Shown here piece after piece: positions 32,175 to 45,539 of a stretch of DNA of 64,000 bases (the stretch's first letter is position 1; every line of letters starts with the position of its first letter). Origin of the DNA: Rhizophagus irregularis (Eukaryota > Glomeromycota > Glomeromycetes > Glomerales > Glomeraceae); assembly GCF_026210795.1 (NCBI RefSeq), contig NC_089447.1, positions 3,784,501-3,848,500 of the forward strand, in the 5' to 3' direction. The notes below the pieces were generated by a model, which ran no database searches, was not told the DNA's origin, and saw only the letters and a list, made by a program, of their open reading frames with translations. A program made the translations under genes and the position numbers.

Positions 32175-35100
32175 ATGCCGTCGTCTTCTGAGGAAAATAA
32201 TTGTGACTCTCCATATTCACCTACGTCAGACGACTTTTCAATGAATAACTTGTATAACCCTTCGACTTTGCTGGATCCAAAGCTAGAAGTACTAGATTCA
32301 AATACTCCTCTCTTCTTTACAACTCCTCAACAAACACCAACAAGAGAGCTACAACCTTCGGCACAAACAGATCACGTTCACCAATCAGTTTTTAACACAA
32401 TGCCTACTATAGGTGACCTCCGACAACAATCTCTAAACAATGTACTTATATTTTTATATTTTGCCAATTTTTGCAGTAAAAAAGTTTTTCGATAATTTAA
32501 TTATGTAAAGAAGGATTATCGTCTTAGAAATAAAGATTTTTTTTAATTCATTCAATAGTTCATGTCACCGCCGTTTTCGCAAGGTATAACGAGCTTTACG
32601 CAAAGCGGTGTTAATTATTTAGATTTTATGAATGGATCGGATAATAGCATGTTAGTCCTATATTTTATTTTATTTTATTTTATTTTTTTATTTTTTATTG
32701 TTTTTTTTTGACTTTTTTGTAATTTTGGAGGATTAACACGTATTCTTTTAGAGAAACGAGTGTTGCGTCATCACAATCGGATCGTTCATGCCAAATGCAG
32801 GATATAAGTGATAAAGGGTTAGGTTTTTTTCGGTTAATACTCGTTTTTATATTACGTAATCATTGATAACTTGTACCTAAATTTAGGTTACAGATTCGTG
32901 TTCTCGGAGTCCCACAGACGGGTGCTAAATCTCGCGTGGAAACTCAAATTAAATTATGCCTACAGCTTGTCACAGATAAAGGAGAAAAAGTACCATTATG
33001 GTCACATTTACGGTTACCCGAATATATGGTTGCTAAAGAAAAACTTAAAACTAAAAATGCAAGAAATCCACCGGATCACGCAATGAATATTTCTGAAAAA
33101 GGGGTCCTAAATTTAGAAGCTACAGTAGTCTGTGCGAGTGATATTCCGAAAAAAGTTCTCACTTGCCTAGGTTGTGTCCAACGTGAGGTAGGGTGTGAAA
33201 TAAATAATTTTATATGTAATATTAAGGATTTATTTTGATTAAAAAAAATAGTCATTCATATTTATTATAGCGAAAGAGATCACAACGTAAAAAGGAAAAT
33301 AAAAATGCGAAAGTAAATTCAAGTACTGCACCATCAGCTGATGATACAAATAAGCCAATGGATTTAGATGATGAAAAAACAATGCAATTAGAACAGCGCA
33401 AAATTTTGTTATTCAATTGTAGTGAAATTGTAGATTTTAGTAGTGGTGATACTATCTTACCAACAAGAATAACATGTTATTGTCGGCATCACAATGAAAA
33501 GGTCGGGTTTTGGTACGTATCATTAAAATATTCTAATCTCAATAATTTTACTAGGTTTATTACTGATTAAATGATTATATAATTTTTCATCTAGCATTTA
33601 TTTTGTAATGAAAGATTATACCAATACGGTTATCGCAAACGGCATGTCACCACCTATTATGATAACAGACGATCACAAGTCGTCAAAAACAAAGATTGGC
33701 GTCGGACGAAAACGACCGAGAGCTGAATATGATCGTCGAGCTTCTACAACATCAAACAATTCCACAAACTCTATAAAAAACAAAGTCAATGAAAGGCATG
33801 CAATATCTTTATCGAATAGCATATCTAGCGAACAACCTACATCATCTTCTACTTCAGAACCCAGCGGGGGACCTTCTTCCCCGGTTGCTATAGTACCTAC
33901 ACAAAATTCTGGCTTGATTCCACCACAATCAACGATTAAGCATGAAAAAAACAGTAATTTACGACAATTACAAGTTCAACCTTCGTTTGGATTTAATTCA
34001 TCTTCGTCTCCTACATCTCCGATTTCACAAATTTCGCCCGTCACACCTATCACGCCTATCACACCTATCACATCTAATGTACCTAATACTTCAAGCACAC
34101 CTAATCAATCATACCAACAGCTTGACCAGAGCGCTAATTTGGCTACTTCAAGCTCACAAGTGAATTTTCCCGTAGTGAATAATAATGCTACTTCAAATGT
34201 TATGATGAATATGTCCATGGCACCCACGTCGATTAATAGTATGAATTCTATTTATCAAACGGCGCCATTACATCAAAGTCTTGGTGCTCCCAGATTTACG
34301 TCTCATCAAGGTGGAGGTCCAATGCGGTTGCATCATAATCCTAATTCAATGATGAGAAGGGCGTTTTATAATACTTCTGGGAATTCTATTTATCAAAACG
34401 GCACGATTAGTGGGTACCCATTACCAAGGATAAGTAGGTTGATTCCTTCCGAAGGCCCCACTTATGGCGGTGTTGAAGTGACCATTTTAGGAAGCAACTT
34501 TATTGGTTTGTAATTAATTATATATATATATTGAATGATTATTTGGCGTTTCCAACATCAATATAATTTATTTGCAATTTATTAGAGGGACTTACTTGTG
34601 TTTTCGGGGAAACGCCGGCGCTTCCAACACAATATTGGTCTCCGAATACATTGGTTTGTGTCTTGCCACCGGCACCAACACCAGGACCAGTTGTTGTAAG
34701 CTTCAAAGAATGTCCATTGACCTTGATGGATAACTCGGAAGAAGTGGTCTTTTTTACTTACACTGATGGTATTCTTTTATTAAATATATTATAGGATTTA
34801 TTTACTTATAATAAATTATGACCATACGATAAAAATAATTAATTTTTAAACTATTAGATTCTGATCGGGCTTTGATGGAATTAGCACTGCAAGTTGTGGG
34901 AATGAAGATGACTGGAAAATTAGAAGATGCTCGTAACATTGCTATGCGTATTGTCGGAGGCAATGACAATAACAATAATAATTCTGGTCATTCAAATTGC
35001 AACGGAAATATGAATGGGATGCACAACCATATAGCATCCCTTGCCCTTCAAACGGGAGAAAATAATTTCGAAGCACATATTATAACAACAATAGGTTTAT

Positions 35101-36656
35101 TGGATGTGCTTGAGACCGAACACAATAGTATTTCGTTACAAAATCGTCAACAACATACTATGTTACATATAGCAGCTATGCTGGGTTACACGAGATTATG
35201 CTCTGTGCTGATTGATAAAGGCATTGATCTGAATTTACAGGATAAATATGGCTTTACTGGTATGAATTTTTTTATGGAACGGAAAATTTATAAAATTAGC
35301 CTAATATTTTATTTGTTTGTTCTTTTTACTAGCCCTTCACTATGCAGCGTGGACAGGAAAAGATGATGTTGTGAGATTGCTTATGAGAGGTTAGTACATT
35401 GTTTATTTAGTTTGATGAATTGAATTAATATTTCCGAATTGTGTAGTCGGTTCTGGTGACATCACTCCCAATTTCAACGATCAATATGCTATTGACCTTG
35501 CAATTTCTCGGAATTTCGATGATATTGTTACACTTATCAATGATTATCGTTTGCACGATTCTGGAGTATCATTATCACCATCATCATCCGAAGATTCTTC
35601 ACTGGGTGAATCCGATGAAGACAGCTGCAGCGAAGAAGACTTTAATGAGGATAGTGAAAGACGACCGGAAAGAAATTTGGAGAAGACCAGTGGTAGTGAA
35701 AAAAATAAAATAAGACCTAACATTTCTTGGGTAGATTCTATAACTGCTAATGATTTGTTACAAAATAATTTGGATGAGGATGATGGAATCGTGAATGCTG
35801 AAGTGGTTGAGGACGATAAAAAGAATGTTAAACAGCCATTTTCTGAAATGGCAACTGATTTGGCTTCTGCTTCTACTATTTGGCTTCAAAAAACATTTGC
35901 TCATATGCATATGCCAAATATAAGCAAACCATCTCAGATTAATATTCCCTATATTAAAATGCCAAATCTTCAAATGCCCAATTTACAAATACCGAACCTT
36001 CAAAATTTCTCTTCCCCAAAATTTTCTACTATGACTTTTGGCACAAATTTATCAATCCCAAGACCCTCCATACCATCAATGCCATCGCTTAATATGAATA
36101 TTGAATTTCCAACTTTACCAGTAGTAACTTTCCCTACGATAATACCTGGTGGTTTTTCAAGTTTTGTATGGGATGAAAAGAGTGGATTACTTAGGCAAAG
36201 TCAACCACCACAATCTGATCAACAGAAAGATAACACAGGATTTAGTAAATTTGGTTATAGTTGGCCATTTAATGGATCTCAGCAACCGGTTGTACCAATG
36301 TATCATCATGAGCTCGAAGAGCCTCGTGCCCCATCACCCTCTATTAATACTTCACGTGTTAGTCGTAAGGTTGGTTATGATTTTGGTGAATTGAATGAGG
36401 AACAAATTGCTCGTATGGAACATCATGAAGAAAAATACAGAAGATTAAAGAAAGATAGAATGTTGTATTTATTCTGGGTACCAGTATTATTCGGTATGTT
36501 TTGTTATATTTTGTTTATTCCTTTTTTTTATTAATTATTATTTAATGTTAATTATAATATATTATGTTTTTAATTCTTTTAGTTATGGTTGCTCTAGCAA
36601 TAGTACAATACAGTCCATATAGACAAGTAATATATAATTATTATTTTGTTGGTTGA
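32175..36656 (+). CDS. MGA2: Membrane-anchored IPT/TIG-ankyrin transcription factor, Mga2/Spt23 type
   Basis: About eleven exons are inferred. The N-terminal part has a conserved block RVETQIKLCLQLVTDKGEKV, PLWSHLRLPEYMVA and GVLNLEATVVCASDIPKKVL. A long Ser/Pro-rich linker with ITPITPITP follows at 33608-34400. Then come an IPT/TIG domain (ISRLIPSEGPTYGGVEVTIL...EGLTCVFGETPALPTQYW) and ankyrin repeats (HTMLHIAAMLGYTRLCSVLI, ALHYAAWTGKDDVVRLLMR). The C-terminal hydrophobic segment, LYLFWVPVLF then VMVALAIVQY, is a single membrane anchor. In yeast, Mga2/Spt23 sit in the ER, sense lipid packing, and are clipped by the proteasome to switch on the fatty-acid desaturase OLE1. A PNLQMPNLQIPNLQ repeat precedes the anchor. 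Confidence 0.88.
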
Positions 36657-37146
36657 GTAACAAATGATAGGTCAAATTCCTTTAATCTTTGAAAAATATA
36701 GTTATTGGTTTTTTTTTTGTTTTGATGGTTAATTTATTTATTTCTATTTCCTTCACCGTGTAATTATAAATATTATTTTCAGTTTTCTTTTTGTTATTAT
36801 TATTTTTTATATACATATATTTGAATTTTGTAAGATTTTTACAGATTTTTTAAAATTTTAAAATTTTCTTTTCATTATTGCGATACAATACAATATTTCA
36901 ATGTTAAAAGAGCTTGTAAAAAATTCACATCGTTTTGTCACTTTATTATGATTCCGATTTTAAAAATAATTAAAATAATCAAATCTTTTTTAAAATAAAG
37001 GCAAACCATTCATGCATTTATATTAAGTTCATTTAAAGTGATATTTAGTTTGCAAAATTTTATATCACATCTTTTGTTATGCAAGTCACATATAATATGT
37101 TTCACTAAATTCATTGTTTCTATGATTCCTTAGTCCTTAGAAATAA
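36657..37146. other. Spacer between MGA2-like gene and STEEP1 homologue
   Basis: About 490 bp of AT-rich 3' UTR and promoter sequence. No feature is supportable. Confidence 0.4.
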
Positions 37147-37701
37147 TGCCAAAGATTGTATCAAGTTCAACAGTCTCTTCTTCAGAACAACTCGTTGCAA
37201 ATCCCGAACAACATCTTCACGTTTATTATTGCTTGTGTAGTGAATTTATATTGGTTATAGGTAAAAAAAATAGTATTTCGTTTGTTTAGAGTTTTACTTA
37301 ATAAAAACACGGTTTTTTAAGAAAAAGCTTTCGTTAAATTTAGATGCACGTTTAGAAAGATTACCGCGACGTACAACAGACAGGGCTTATATTATTTCTA
37401 ATGGAAAGAGGGTTTATAAATTAAATGCGGTTGAAGCGCCAAATCCAGTTATTCTAAAAAGGTTTGTTAAATATAAAAAAATTCTTTTTCCTTAGTGTTT
37501 CCTAATAAAATATTTAACAAGCGTGCAATTAGATCCGATGGATATGAAAAACAATATAGATTACATTGTCCAAGATGTAATTTATTTTTGGCATATGAAG
37601 TAACGGAGAAGCGTAAATCAGGACCTTATACCTATATTGTCGAAGGTAGTTTAACGGAAAATCAGGGCGTTGTTCCACATGATGCTATTTCCGAAGAATA
37701 G
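37147..37701 (+). CDS. STEEP1: STEEP1 (CXorf56/UPF0428) family protein
   Basis: Three short exons start with MPKIVSSSTVSSSEQLVANP and HLHVYYCLCSEFIL, followed by LERLPRRTTDRAYIISNGKR and LNAVEAPNPVILKR. The last exon gives RAIRSDGYEKQYRLHCPRCN and LFLAYEV. The CLC...CPRC cysteine pairs and the LPRR-T-D-AYII block are the family signature. In animals STEEP1 promotes exit of STING from the ER; in fungi and plants its role is not defined. Introns are inferred near 37255-37325 and 37460-37500, with the first donor uncertain (GTTATA or GTAAAA). Confidence 0.8.
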
Positions 37702-37908
37702 GAATAAAACATATAATTATTTTTATAAATATAATCGAAAACTGACAAATATGTGCACGTGTGTCAAGTCGAACTTCGCCTCACCTTCTAAATAGGGTTC
37801 CGCTAATCAAAAAAGTAACGCAAAAGCCAATAAAATTGCTCAAAATTTAAATATTGTTAATTTACCTTATTTTTCTTTGAACTGTTAAATTATTAAACGT
37901 TTAATATT

Positions 37909-38696
<788 letters not shown>

Positions 38697-38982
38697 TTAT
38701 GTATAAGTTTTTAACAGAGATCAATTTTTTTTTTATTGTTATCTAGTAGGATGCAATGATAGTAATGATTATTTATTTAATTGAGATAAATAATTTTAGA
38801 TTAATACGAGATGTAAAATTAAAAAGTAATTAAAAATCTCGAATAGGACCACTACTAAAGATCCATTAAATATATAATAATTCAATCAATAAATAGATAA
38901 TTGCTCAAATGTTAACAGGTTTTTTTATTTATTCAAAATTATTTTCTTCACTTTTTCCTTCCCAAATTTCTCTTCCTCTCAT

Positions 38983-40371
38983 TTAATTTTTATACCTAAG
39001 TTGATTTGCAGTAAAATGGGGAGGAGACCATTTTAAATTTTCAATATTGATCCTACGTTTTTTTGATATAGAATTTAAACTTGTATCTAACATAGCTTCA
39101 GTTAATCTAATACAAACTTGACCTTGATAAACACAAATACCAGATTCATATAAAGTAAAAAGTACATCGGATTGAGTTATACTTGTTTTAGCAGTAATTT
39201 CGTCTATAGTAATGTAATCATCACCAATTTCTTTTGTATCCCACAAAACTTCCAGAATGGTTTCATACCAATATTGTTGATAAGATAATAATCCTAAATC
39301 TGATAAGGGTCTTTCGGGTGATCCAATTCTACCCTCAATTTTTGATAATTCATATGAGAATGAAATTAATAATCTACCATAACCTTTACGCTGATAAGGA
39401 GGAATTGTTAAAATGCAAGCTAAATTATTTAAAGTGTAATTTTTCTCTTTTGAAAAATATCCGATAATATGATAACCATATTGATCTTGTTTACACATAA
39501 TATAAAAAAGAAAAGGCAATAGATCATAGGTAAGACTTTTGTGATCAAGAAATAACTTCGATAACAAACATAAATTTTGGCAATATGTTGATTGTCGAGC
39601 TCCATCAATTTCAAAAAATGATATTTCATCATCTCTATAAATTTCATTTCCTGGTGGATGCATTATAGTGCACTTACTAACATGACGACGTAACTGAAAT
39701 TCACTTATAAAATAACTTAAACAAAATTCACAAATATAAATTATTGGTGAATCATTAAATTCTTCCGGATATGGCGAAAAGTACCAGGTTTCTATACAAA
39801 ATTCTCCAAAATGAATTTCTTGCAAATTTTTAACACGTCTTTTATTCGGCCTACAACTCATTGCTCCAACTGCTTCTCCTTTTGTTCTTTCTTCATTAAA
39901 TGTTGATGTTGCACTTGTAATACTTCCGGGTGACTCATATGCTGGTATCGTTACGGGCGGTGTTGAGTAACCCATTTCTCTTAACAATGATGAAGCTTTT
40001 GGTGGTGGTGTTGATGGATCTTCTAAAGATATGTTTAATCTCTTTGGTGTTGCTAATTTTGGTTTCTCAATAATAACAGTTGCGTTTGTATCTATCCGAT
40101 CTTCTGGTACCCATTCATCAAGTCTTTTATTAAAATCAATAAAATGAATATAATATTCTCGATTTCCTTCATAATTTACTCGATTCGATAAAACTTCTCC
40201 AATACGATATTGGATTTCGTCTTCGGAATCCGCATAATTCTCTAATCTTACGTAATATTTATAACCGATGATAATTTCGTCCCCAGTAACTTCTGCCGCG
40301 TTTGTTTGAACCGGTGTGGTTGGAATTGATTCATGTTCCACAGAAATTACTGAATTCGTATCTGATTCCAT
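38983..40371 (-). CDS. ESA1: MYST histone acetyltransferase, Esa1/KAT5 (Tip60) type
   Basis: This intronless gene encodes 462 residues. A Tudor-knot chromodomain spans about 32-93 (YYVRLENYADSEDEIQYRIG, YYIHFIDFNKRLDEWVPEDR). The MYST domain has a C2HC finger (C214, C217, H230, C234), the autoacetylated Lys278 in LFLDHKSLTYD, catalytic Cys319 in NNLACILTIPPYQ, the acetyl-CoA loop QRKGYGRLL (327-335) and the general base Glu353 in SPERPLSDLGLLS. Esa1 is the catalytic subunit of NuA4, acetylating H4 and H2A. The chromodomain plus MYST order fits Esa1/KAT5 over Sas2. Some usually invariant positions differ (LLPFLFYIMCK). Confidence 0.93.
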   Translation of the reverse strand: MESDTNSVISVEHESIPTTPVQTNAAEVTGDEIIIGYKYYVRLENYADSEDEIQYRIGEVLSNRVNYEGNREYYIHFIDFNKRLDEWVPEDRIDTNATVIIEKPKLATPKRLNISLEDPSTPPPKASSLLREMGYSTPPVTIPAYESPGSITSATSTFNEERTKGEAVGAMSCRPNKRRVKNLQEIHFGEFCIETWYFSPYPEEFNDSPIIYICEFCLSYFISEFQLRRHVSKCTIMHPPGNEIYRDDEISFFEIDGARQSTYCQNLCLLSKLFLDHKSLTYDLLPFLFYIMCKQDQYGYHIIGYFSKEKNYTLNNLACILTIPPYQRKGYGRLLISFSYELSKIEGRIGSPERPLSDLGLLSYQQYWYETILEVLWDTKEIGDDYITIDEITAKTSITQSDVLFTLYESGICVYQGQVCIRLTEAMLDTSLNSISKKRRINIENLKWSPPHFTANQLRYKN

Positions 40372-43211
40372 CCTTTATCTATTTTGAAACACAAAAAATG
40401 AATATCATTAATAGTGGCGCAGTGAATGTCATTTCGCGCGTTTTTATGCCGCGTAAAAAAGGTCTTTGAATACAAACTTACGTGAAGTTTTTTAGAGTTT
40501 CTTTCACTATTTATTATTTATGTTATCAAAACTCGAAAAAAAGTTTGAGAAAAGAGAGTTGTGGGAAAAAATTAAATCAAACTAAATTTATATGTTTGGT
40601 AAAATGAGTGCACTATTATATCCTAAAATGGATCAAACATGTTTATTCACGTGGATTAAATGCAAAATCTGCTTATTTTATTATTGGATAATAAAAAAAC
40701 ATACCTAAAATTACATTTTGCTATATCTCTCCATGTATATAATACCCTGCAAAAAACAACTCTCATTTTAAAGTGAAATTTCAAATATAAATAGTATAAT
40801 ATTAAATCTATTAAAATATAAATTTTGACCCAAATTGATTGGTTAGTTTTTTAATTACATGATATTTAATCCCAAAATTCTAATGCAAAAATTGCAATTT
40901 TTATAGCACAAATAATAGTTTTCTAATAAATTAAGTAATAAAAATTGGATAATAAATAATAATTAAACTTAAAAAAAATCAATAATATAATAATTTATTA
41001 ATTAATTTATTTAGATAATTTATTTAATAATATATATAATACATTTATAAAAATTAATGCTAATATTATTATAAAATAATATTGAATCTTAGAATTGAGA
41101 ACTCTTTTCAACAATTATTAGACCAAAATTTTTGGGAAGAAAATTTCACAGAAACCTTATACTAATAGCACAATATATCAATATAAATATATATATATTT
41201 TTTGCTAAACTTTAAATAAAAACTTTATAAAACTATTGAAATTTAAAAAATATAACTTTGGATTGCTTTTTCAACTTCAAATCTATAGCTGATATGAAAA
41301 AAATATTTGAAAGCTTATTTTGAAATAAATGAACAAATTGTAATAGTTATAAAAAAACTTTATAAAAATATTAAATAAAATTTAGTATATTTACAATATA
41401 GAGTTTTTTTAACTACAAATTTATTTCTTAATAGTTAATATAGTTTTTAGAAAATAAAATTGATATTTTCTTTATTTATTTAAATAATAACAATATTACA
41501 GATATATTAGGCGTAAAACAAATAAAAATTAAAATCCAATATCTAATCTAGAAAAAAAAATAACTCTTTAATAAATAGACTGTTCAGCCTTTCAGATATT
41601 ACATCCTATTTATTAACTTTTTTAGCATTCTTTAATTTGATTACTTCCTTATATAGTTTTCACTTAAAGATTATAGAACCTTTTTTTTTCTTATTTAATT
41701 TGAAAGGTTCTTTTATGTTATTTTTCTTCTTAATATCTTATTTTTGCTACTTATAAAAGTTAATGGGAATCTTATTAGTACCTGTAACTTTATCCTTAAA
41801 ATTAAAATTCTTTTAAAAATTATCAAAGTCTTTGGAAAAGTCTTTAATTTTTGACTAATTTTTAGATTTTCTAATGAATCAAAAAGAAGCATAGTAATAT
41901 AAATCTAAATTCTTGCCATTAAGTTTATAATTCTTTCTTATAAGATTGTTGAAATCTTTCTATTTTTCAAGATAAATACGAATTTATACTTATGATTCTT
42001 TATAGTAATAACTTTAAAGACTTTAAAACTATTTATCATCAATAAAGTTGGATGGGTTTAATTGTTAAAAAATAATGAAATAGCTGTTATTAAGTCCAGT
42101 ATATTAAAGAGAGCTACTTGAATTCTTGAAATCTCTTTCTTTTTTTTTAAACCAGATAACTGAATATTATCTTACTGGAATATTTCTAGTGATTTATCCA
42201 GATATTAGTTATTATTTCAAATACACTTACATACTTCAAACATTTTCAATTTGAATTTAATTGTATTATACTTTTTTGCCAAATAATTTTAATAGAGATA
42301 ATCTTATCTTAATAAACTTTCAATCAAGTTGAATAAATATTATATATTATAATATCATTGATATAAACTAAGGTTGGTCTTTATTGGTTAATATTTTGTT
42401 ATTATGTACTTAGTATCTTAGACTCCTTTTTAGTATTTTTGACTCTTTATGTTTTTTTATTCTTTTTTATAAGAATTGATTTTATATTGGATACTGATTC
42501 ACTTATTCTTAAATCATTTAAATAGTTCTGCAAATACAGTATTTTCTATTCTAAAAAGATTTTATTAATAAAAAAATCAGCAGTTTTAGCTTTTTACTAA
42601 GTTTATTTTTCCTTTTTGCATTTATATCTTAATGGAATTTGAGAAAATGTAAATAGCTCCTTTATGGAATATTATACTATTTATAATTGATATATTATAT
42701 TATTAGAAATTATTATATTTGTTAAATCTGATTTATCAATTGATGGATTATTCAATTGTCATCATTATCCAAAGTAAAGTTCATATTTGCTACTTCTCCT
42801 ATTAGCTAAATTTATTGATTCTGATTATCTAATATTTAAATAGAATTGTTTAAAAGCCTTAAGAGCAATGATGGTAATAGCTTTATTTTCAAACAACTTC
42901 AGCAGTAATTCAACAATACTTCAAAAATATTATTATTTTCTTTTACATTTTTATAATTGGAGGTTTAACAGAAGGTAGTTTTATTTAAACAAAAATATTT
43001 TCAGTATTTTTTTGATATCTTATTGTAAAAAGACCATTACTTCTGAAATGTAAAGTTGTACAATAACTTCTTTCTTAATTTTCTCAGTAAAATATTCAAT
43101 AGTTATATCTACTATTGATATAATTGAATAGTTAAATGTGTAAACTCTTCAAATATATTAATATTTTTTTATTTGCATTAACTTTTCCTATACACTTTTT
43201 GCAAAAAACTA
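40372..43211. other. Gene-poor AT-rich region
   Basis: 2.8 kb of very AT-rich DNA follows the ESA1 start. The first 200 bp should hold its promoter (GC islands such as CGCGCG near 40435). I read both strands and could not support any gene, RNA or clear TIR pair here; faint minus-strand frames near 42500-42900 are broken by many stops. Confidence 0.4.
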
Positions 43212-43383
43212 CAGTCAACCCTTGTTATAACGAACTCTAGGGTCCAGACTTCAACTTCGCTATAAGGTTATAGCGAAGATTTTAAGAGATTTGATTGGTT
43301 AATTCGTTATAGCGAGGGGAAATTTATTATAGTTGTCTGAAAAATTCACTATATCAAGGGTTCGCTATATCAAGGTTTGACTG
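43212..43383 (+). mobile_element. 172-bp TA-inserting MITE, copy 3 (intact)
   Basis: It starts CAGTCAACCCTTGTTATAAC and ends CAAGGTTTGACTG, with TA at 43210-43211 and 43384-43385. The interior carries the palindrome TTCGCTATAAGGTTATAGCG and alternating TTGATATAG / CGAAC motifs. It is the best-preserved of three copies and has no coding frame. Confidence 0.88.
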
Positions 43384-43506
43384 TATTTCTGTTTTTTCAT
43401 ATAAATTTTTGAAAATAAGATCTATAAGGAAGAGTCCCTTTTAAAAAAAATTATTTAAATTGGATTACTAAATATAAAAATAGTTGTATAATTATATTTT
43501 ATATTA

Positions 43507-43910
43507 GGCGTCTTTACAGTAATCGTGATTGAGATTGGGATTGAAATTAGGACTAATTTGATTTCACAAAAAACATGATTGAGATTAATTTCAATTTCAA
43601 GCTAATCATAATTAAAATTATATATGAAATTTCAATCTTACTCAATGAATAAAATTAAGGATTATAATTGAAATATGCAAAGTGTGATTGGATTTTTACT
43701 TATAAATGAAAAAGTAAAAATTTTATTTTAGTATTACACAAATTTTAGTTTGCATTAACAATTTGGCCAGCATTAACAAATTTAACTAGCAGATGTAATC
43801 CTAATCTGAATTTTATGTGAATTAAAATTGAAATGTTAATTCTAATCTCAAGCTAATCTTAATCCCTATCTCAATCCTAATCTCAATTATAGAGTTTGTA
43901 AAGATACCCA
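43507..43910. mobile_element. About 404-bp MITE, PIF/Harbinger-like
   Basis: The left end GGCGTCTTTACAGTAATC pairs imperfectly with the inverted right end TGGGTATCTTTACAAACTC. TTA lies on both sides (43504-43506 and 43911-43913), matching the 3-bp TWA duplication of PIF/Harbinger. The subterminal regions are full of ATTGAGATTGGGATTGA and its inverse AATCCTAATCTCAATT. The ends differ by small indels, so the exact borders are approximate. Confidence 0.55.
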
Positions 43911-44297
43911 TTATAAATATTATATCATATATAATAATTTATTAATAAAAGTTTTTTGCAATTATTTTAACATTTAGTAAATTAATTTTAATGAATTTTT
44001 TTTTTATATTGTATAGCTTAAAGAAAGTTATAAATAAATTACAAAAAAATATTTAAATTGGATCACTAGATATGAAAATAATTGTATAATTCTATTTTAT
44101 ATTATATATAATATAATAAATATATTTATTATATATATATATGTTTTAACTAATTAGAATTTAATCATATAGGAAGTAAAGGATTAAAATTACTAATTAG
44201 GTAAAATACTACTTTTTTAAATTCTGATATTAGATGATAAATTAATTTTTATATTTTTTTACTCAAATGTTTTATTACAAAAAATACCAGTTAAAAG

Positions 44298-44526
44298 TAA
44301 GATTGTTTACCTAAATTTCTCCAAAATCCTACGATTAGTTTTACTAAGATTTTATTATAGTTTTATTATAGTTTTGGTAAAGTTTTGGCAGTTTTGCCAT
44401 TTATAATAAGTTTCATCAAGTTTAAAGTTTCACCAATTTTTTAATAAGACTTTCATATAGTTTTGACAAAGTTTCATTATTTTGGCATTTCACTAACTTT
44501 CCAAAACAGTTTCTTCAGCAATCTTA
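44298..44526 (-). mobile_element. 229-bp hAT-like MITE, second copy of the 17971 family
   Basis: It starts TAAGATTGTTTACC and ends GCAATCTTA. On the minus strand it reads TAAGATTGCTGAAGAAACTG..., which parallels the 17971-18205 element. Flanks (GTTAAAAG before, ATTAAAAG one base after) look like a mutated 8-bp duplication. It is older or more diverged than the 17971 copy. Confidence 0.7.
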
Positions 44527-44934
44527 AATTAAAAGTATATTAAAATTTCTACCTATAATGTATTCAGAAAGAGTTATAATATATCTCTTTAAACATATTG
44601 CTTTTTTTTGTATTTAAATATTAATTATTATGTCATTATATAATAAGCTTAATCTTTTTTACTTTGGTTTGTCTATTAGATTGGTATTTTTGAAATAAAC
44701 TTTATCTTATATTTTAAAAATCTCTATTAGGATTTAGGTGTAAAATTTGTTTGAAATTTTATTTTAATTAGGTTTAATTTGCCGATGACTTAATATATGA
44801 AGGTGATGTATTTCTTTAATAAGTTATTGTATAATAATTATATTATTTATATATTATATAAATTACATATATAATGATAAATAATTAGCTTTCAAATAAT
44901 TACATAAAATTAAAATAATATCTTATTCTCAATT
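44527..44934. other. AT-rich spacer
   Basis: About 400 bp with no supported feature. Confidence 0.35.
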
Positions 44935-45371
44935 TCCTCCAGAAGACCAACTGAAAAAAGTAAGTGAAAGTTTTAAGTCTTCTGTAAATTGGACTGAATA
45001 TATCAAGTGGTTTAAAGAATAATAACCTTTTGAAGAATATAATCCGAGTTAAACTTTTTTTGCTTCATGAAGTCACAAAATTGAAATTTATTCATATATT
45101 TTTTCTAAGAATTTTTTTTTGAATTAAATATTTTATCATTGAATGCCAAGCTCATTACACAGTATTTTCTGATTTTGATGAAGGTTTTGGACGTAGATTT
45201 ACGCAGCTCCTCCTGCAAAAGTTCTCGGATGAACTTTCTGAAATCGATCAACTTCAGCAAGTTCATGAAGTCCTTCTTGGCGATGGTCGTGAATCCAGAC
45301 CGACTAATAGAAGATGCAATCTTGATTGTTTTCAACAATCAGAATCAGTAAATACGCCGTACGCAATTTAA
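44935..45371 (+). pseudogene. Unidentified coding fragment(s)
   Basis: Two pieces are visible. The first (about 44935-45025) reads PPEDQLKKVSESFKSSVNWT and EYIKWFKE, then stops. The second (about 45170-45371) is clearly richer in G/C than its surroundings and reads FSDFDEGFGRRFTQLLLQKF, SDELSEIDQLQQVHEVLLGD, and ends SVNTPYAI at a TAA. It could be a true last exon or a captured fragment. An overlapping antisense frame (45105-45338) reads less like protein. No family was recognised. Confidence 0.35.
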
Positions 45372-45539
45372 TTGCATAACATGTCGTTACCCTTAATAGA
45401 TGCATTGCTTTAGCTGATCTTTAAACGAATTATTTTCATCATTTCTTATTCTCACGTGATTATAACGAAATGTATATTAAAATGTGTTTTATTTAGAATA
45501 AATAATACTTTTTTTTTAAAGCTATCAAAAAATGATGTG

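Noticed and set aside
42000-42900. Faint minus-strand coding-like text that might be a retrotransposon
   Set aside because: Too many stops, and no conserved reverse-transcriptase, integrase or protease motif could be identified.
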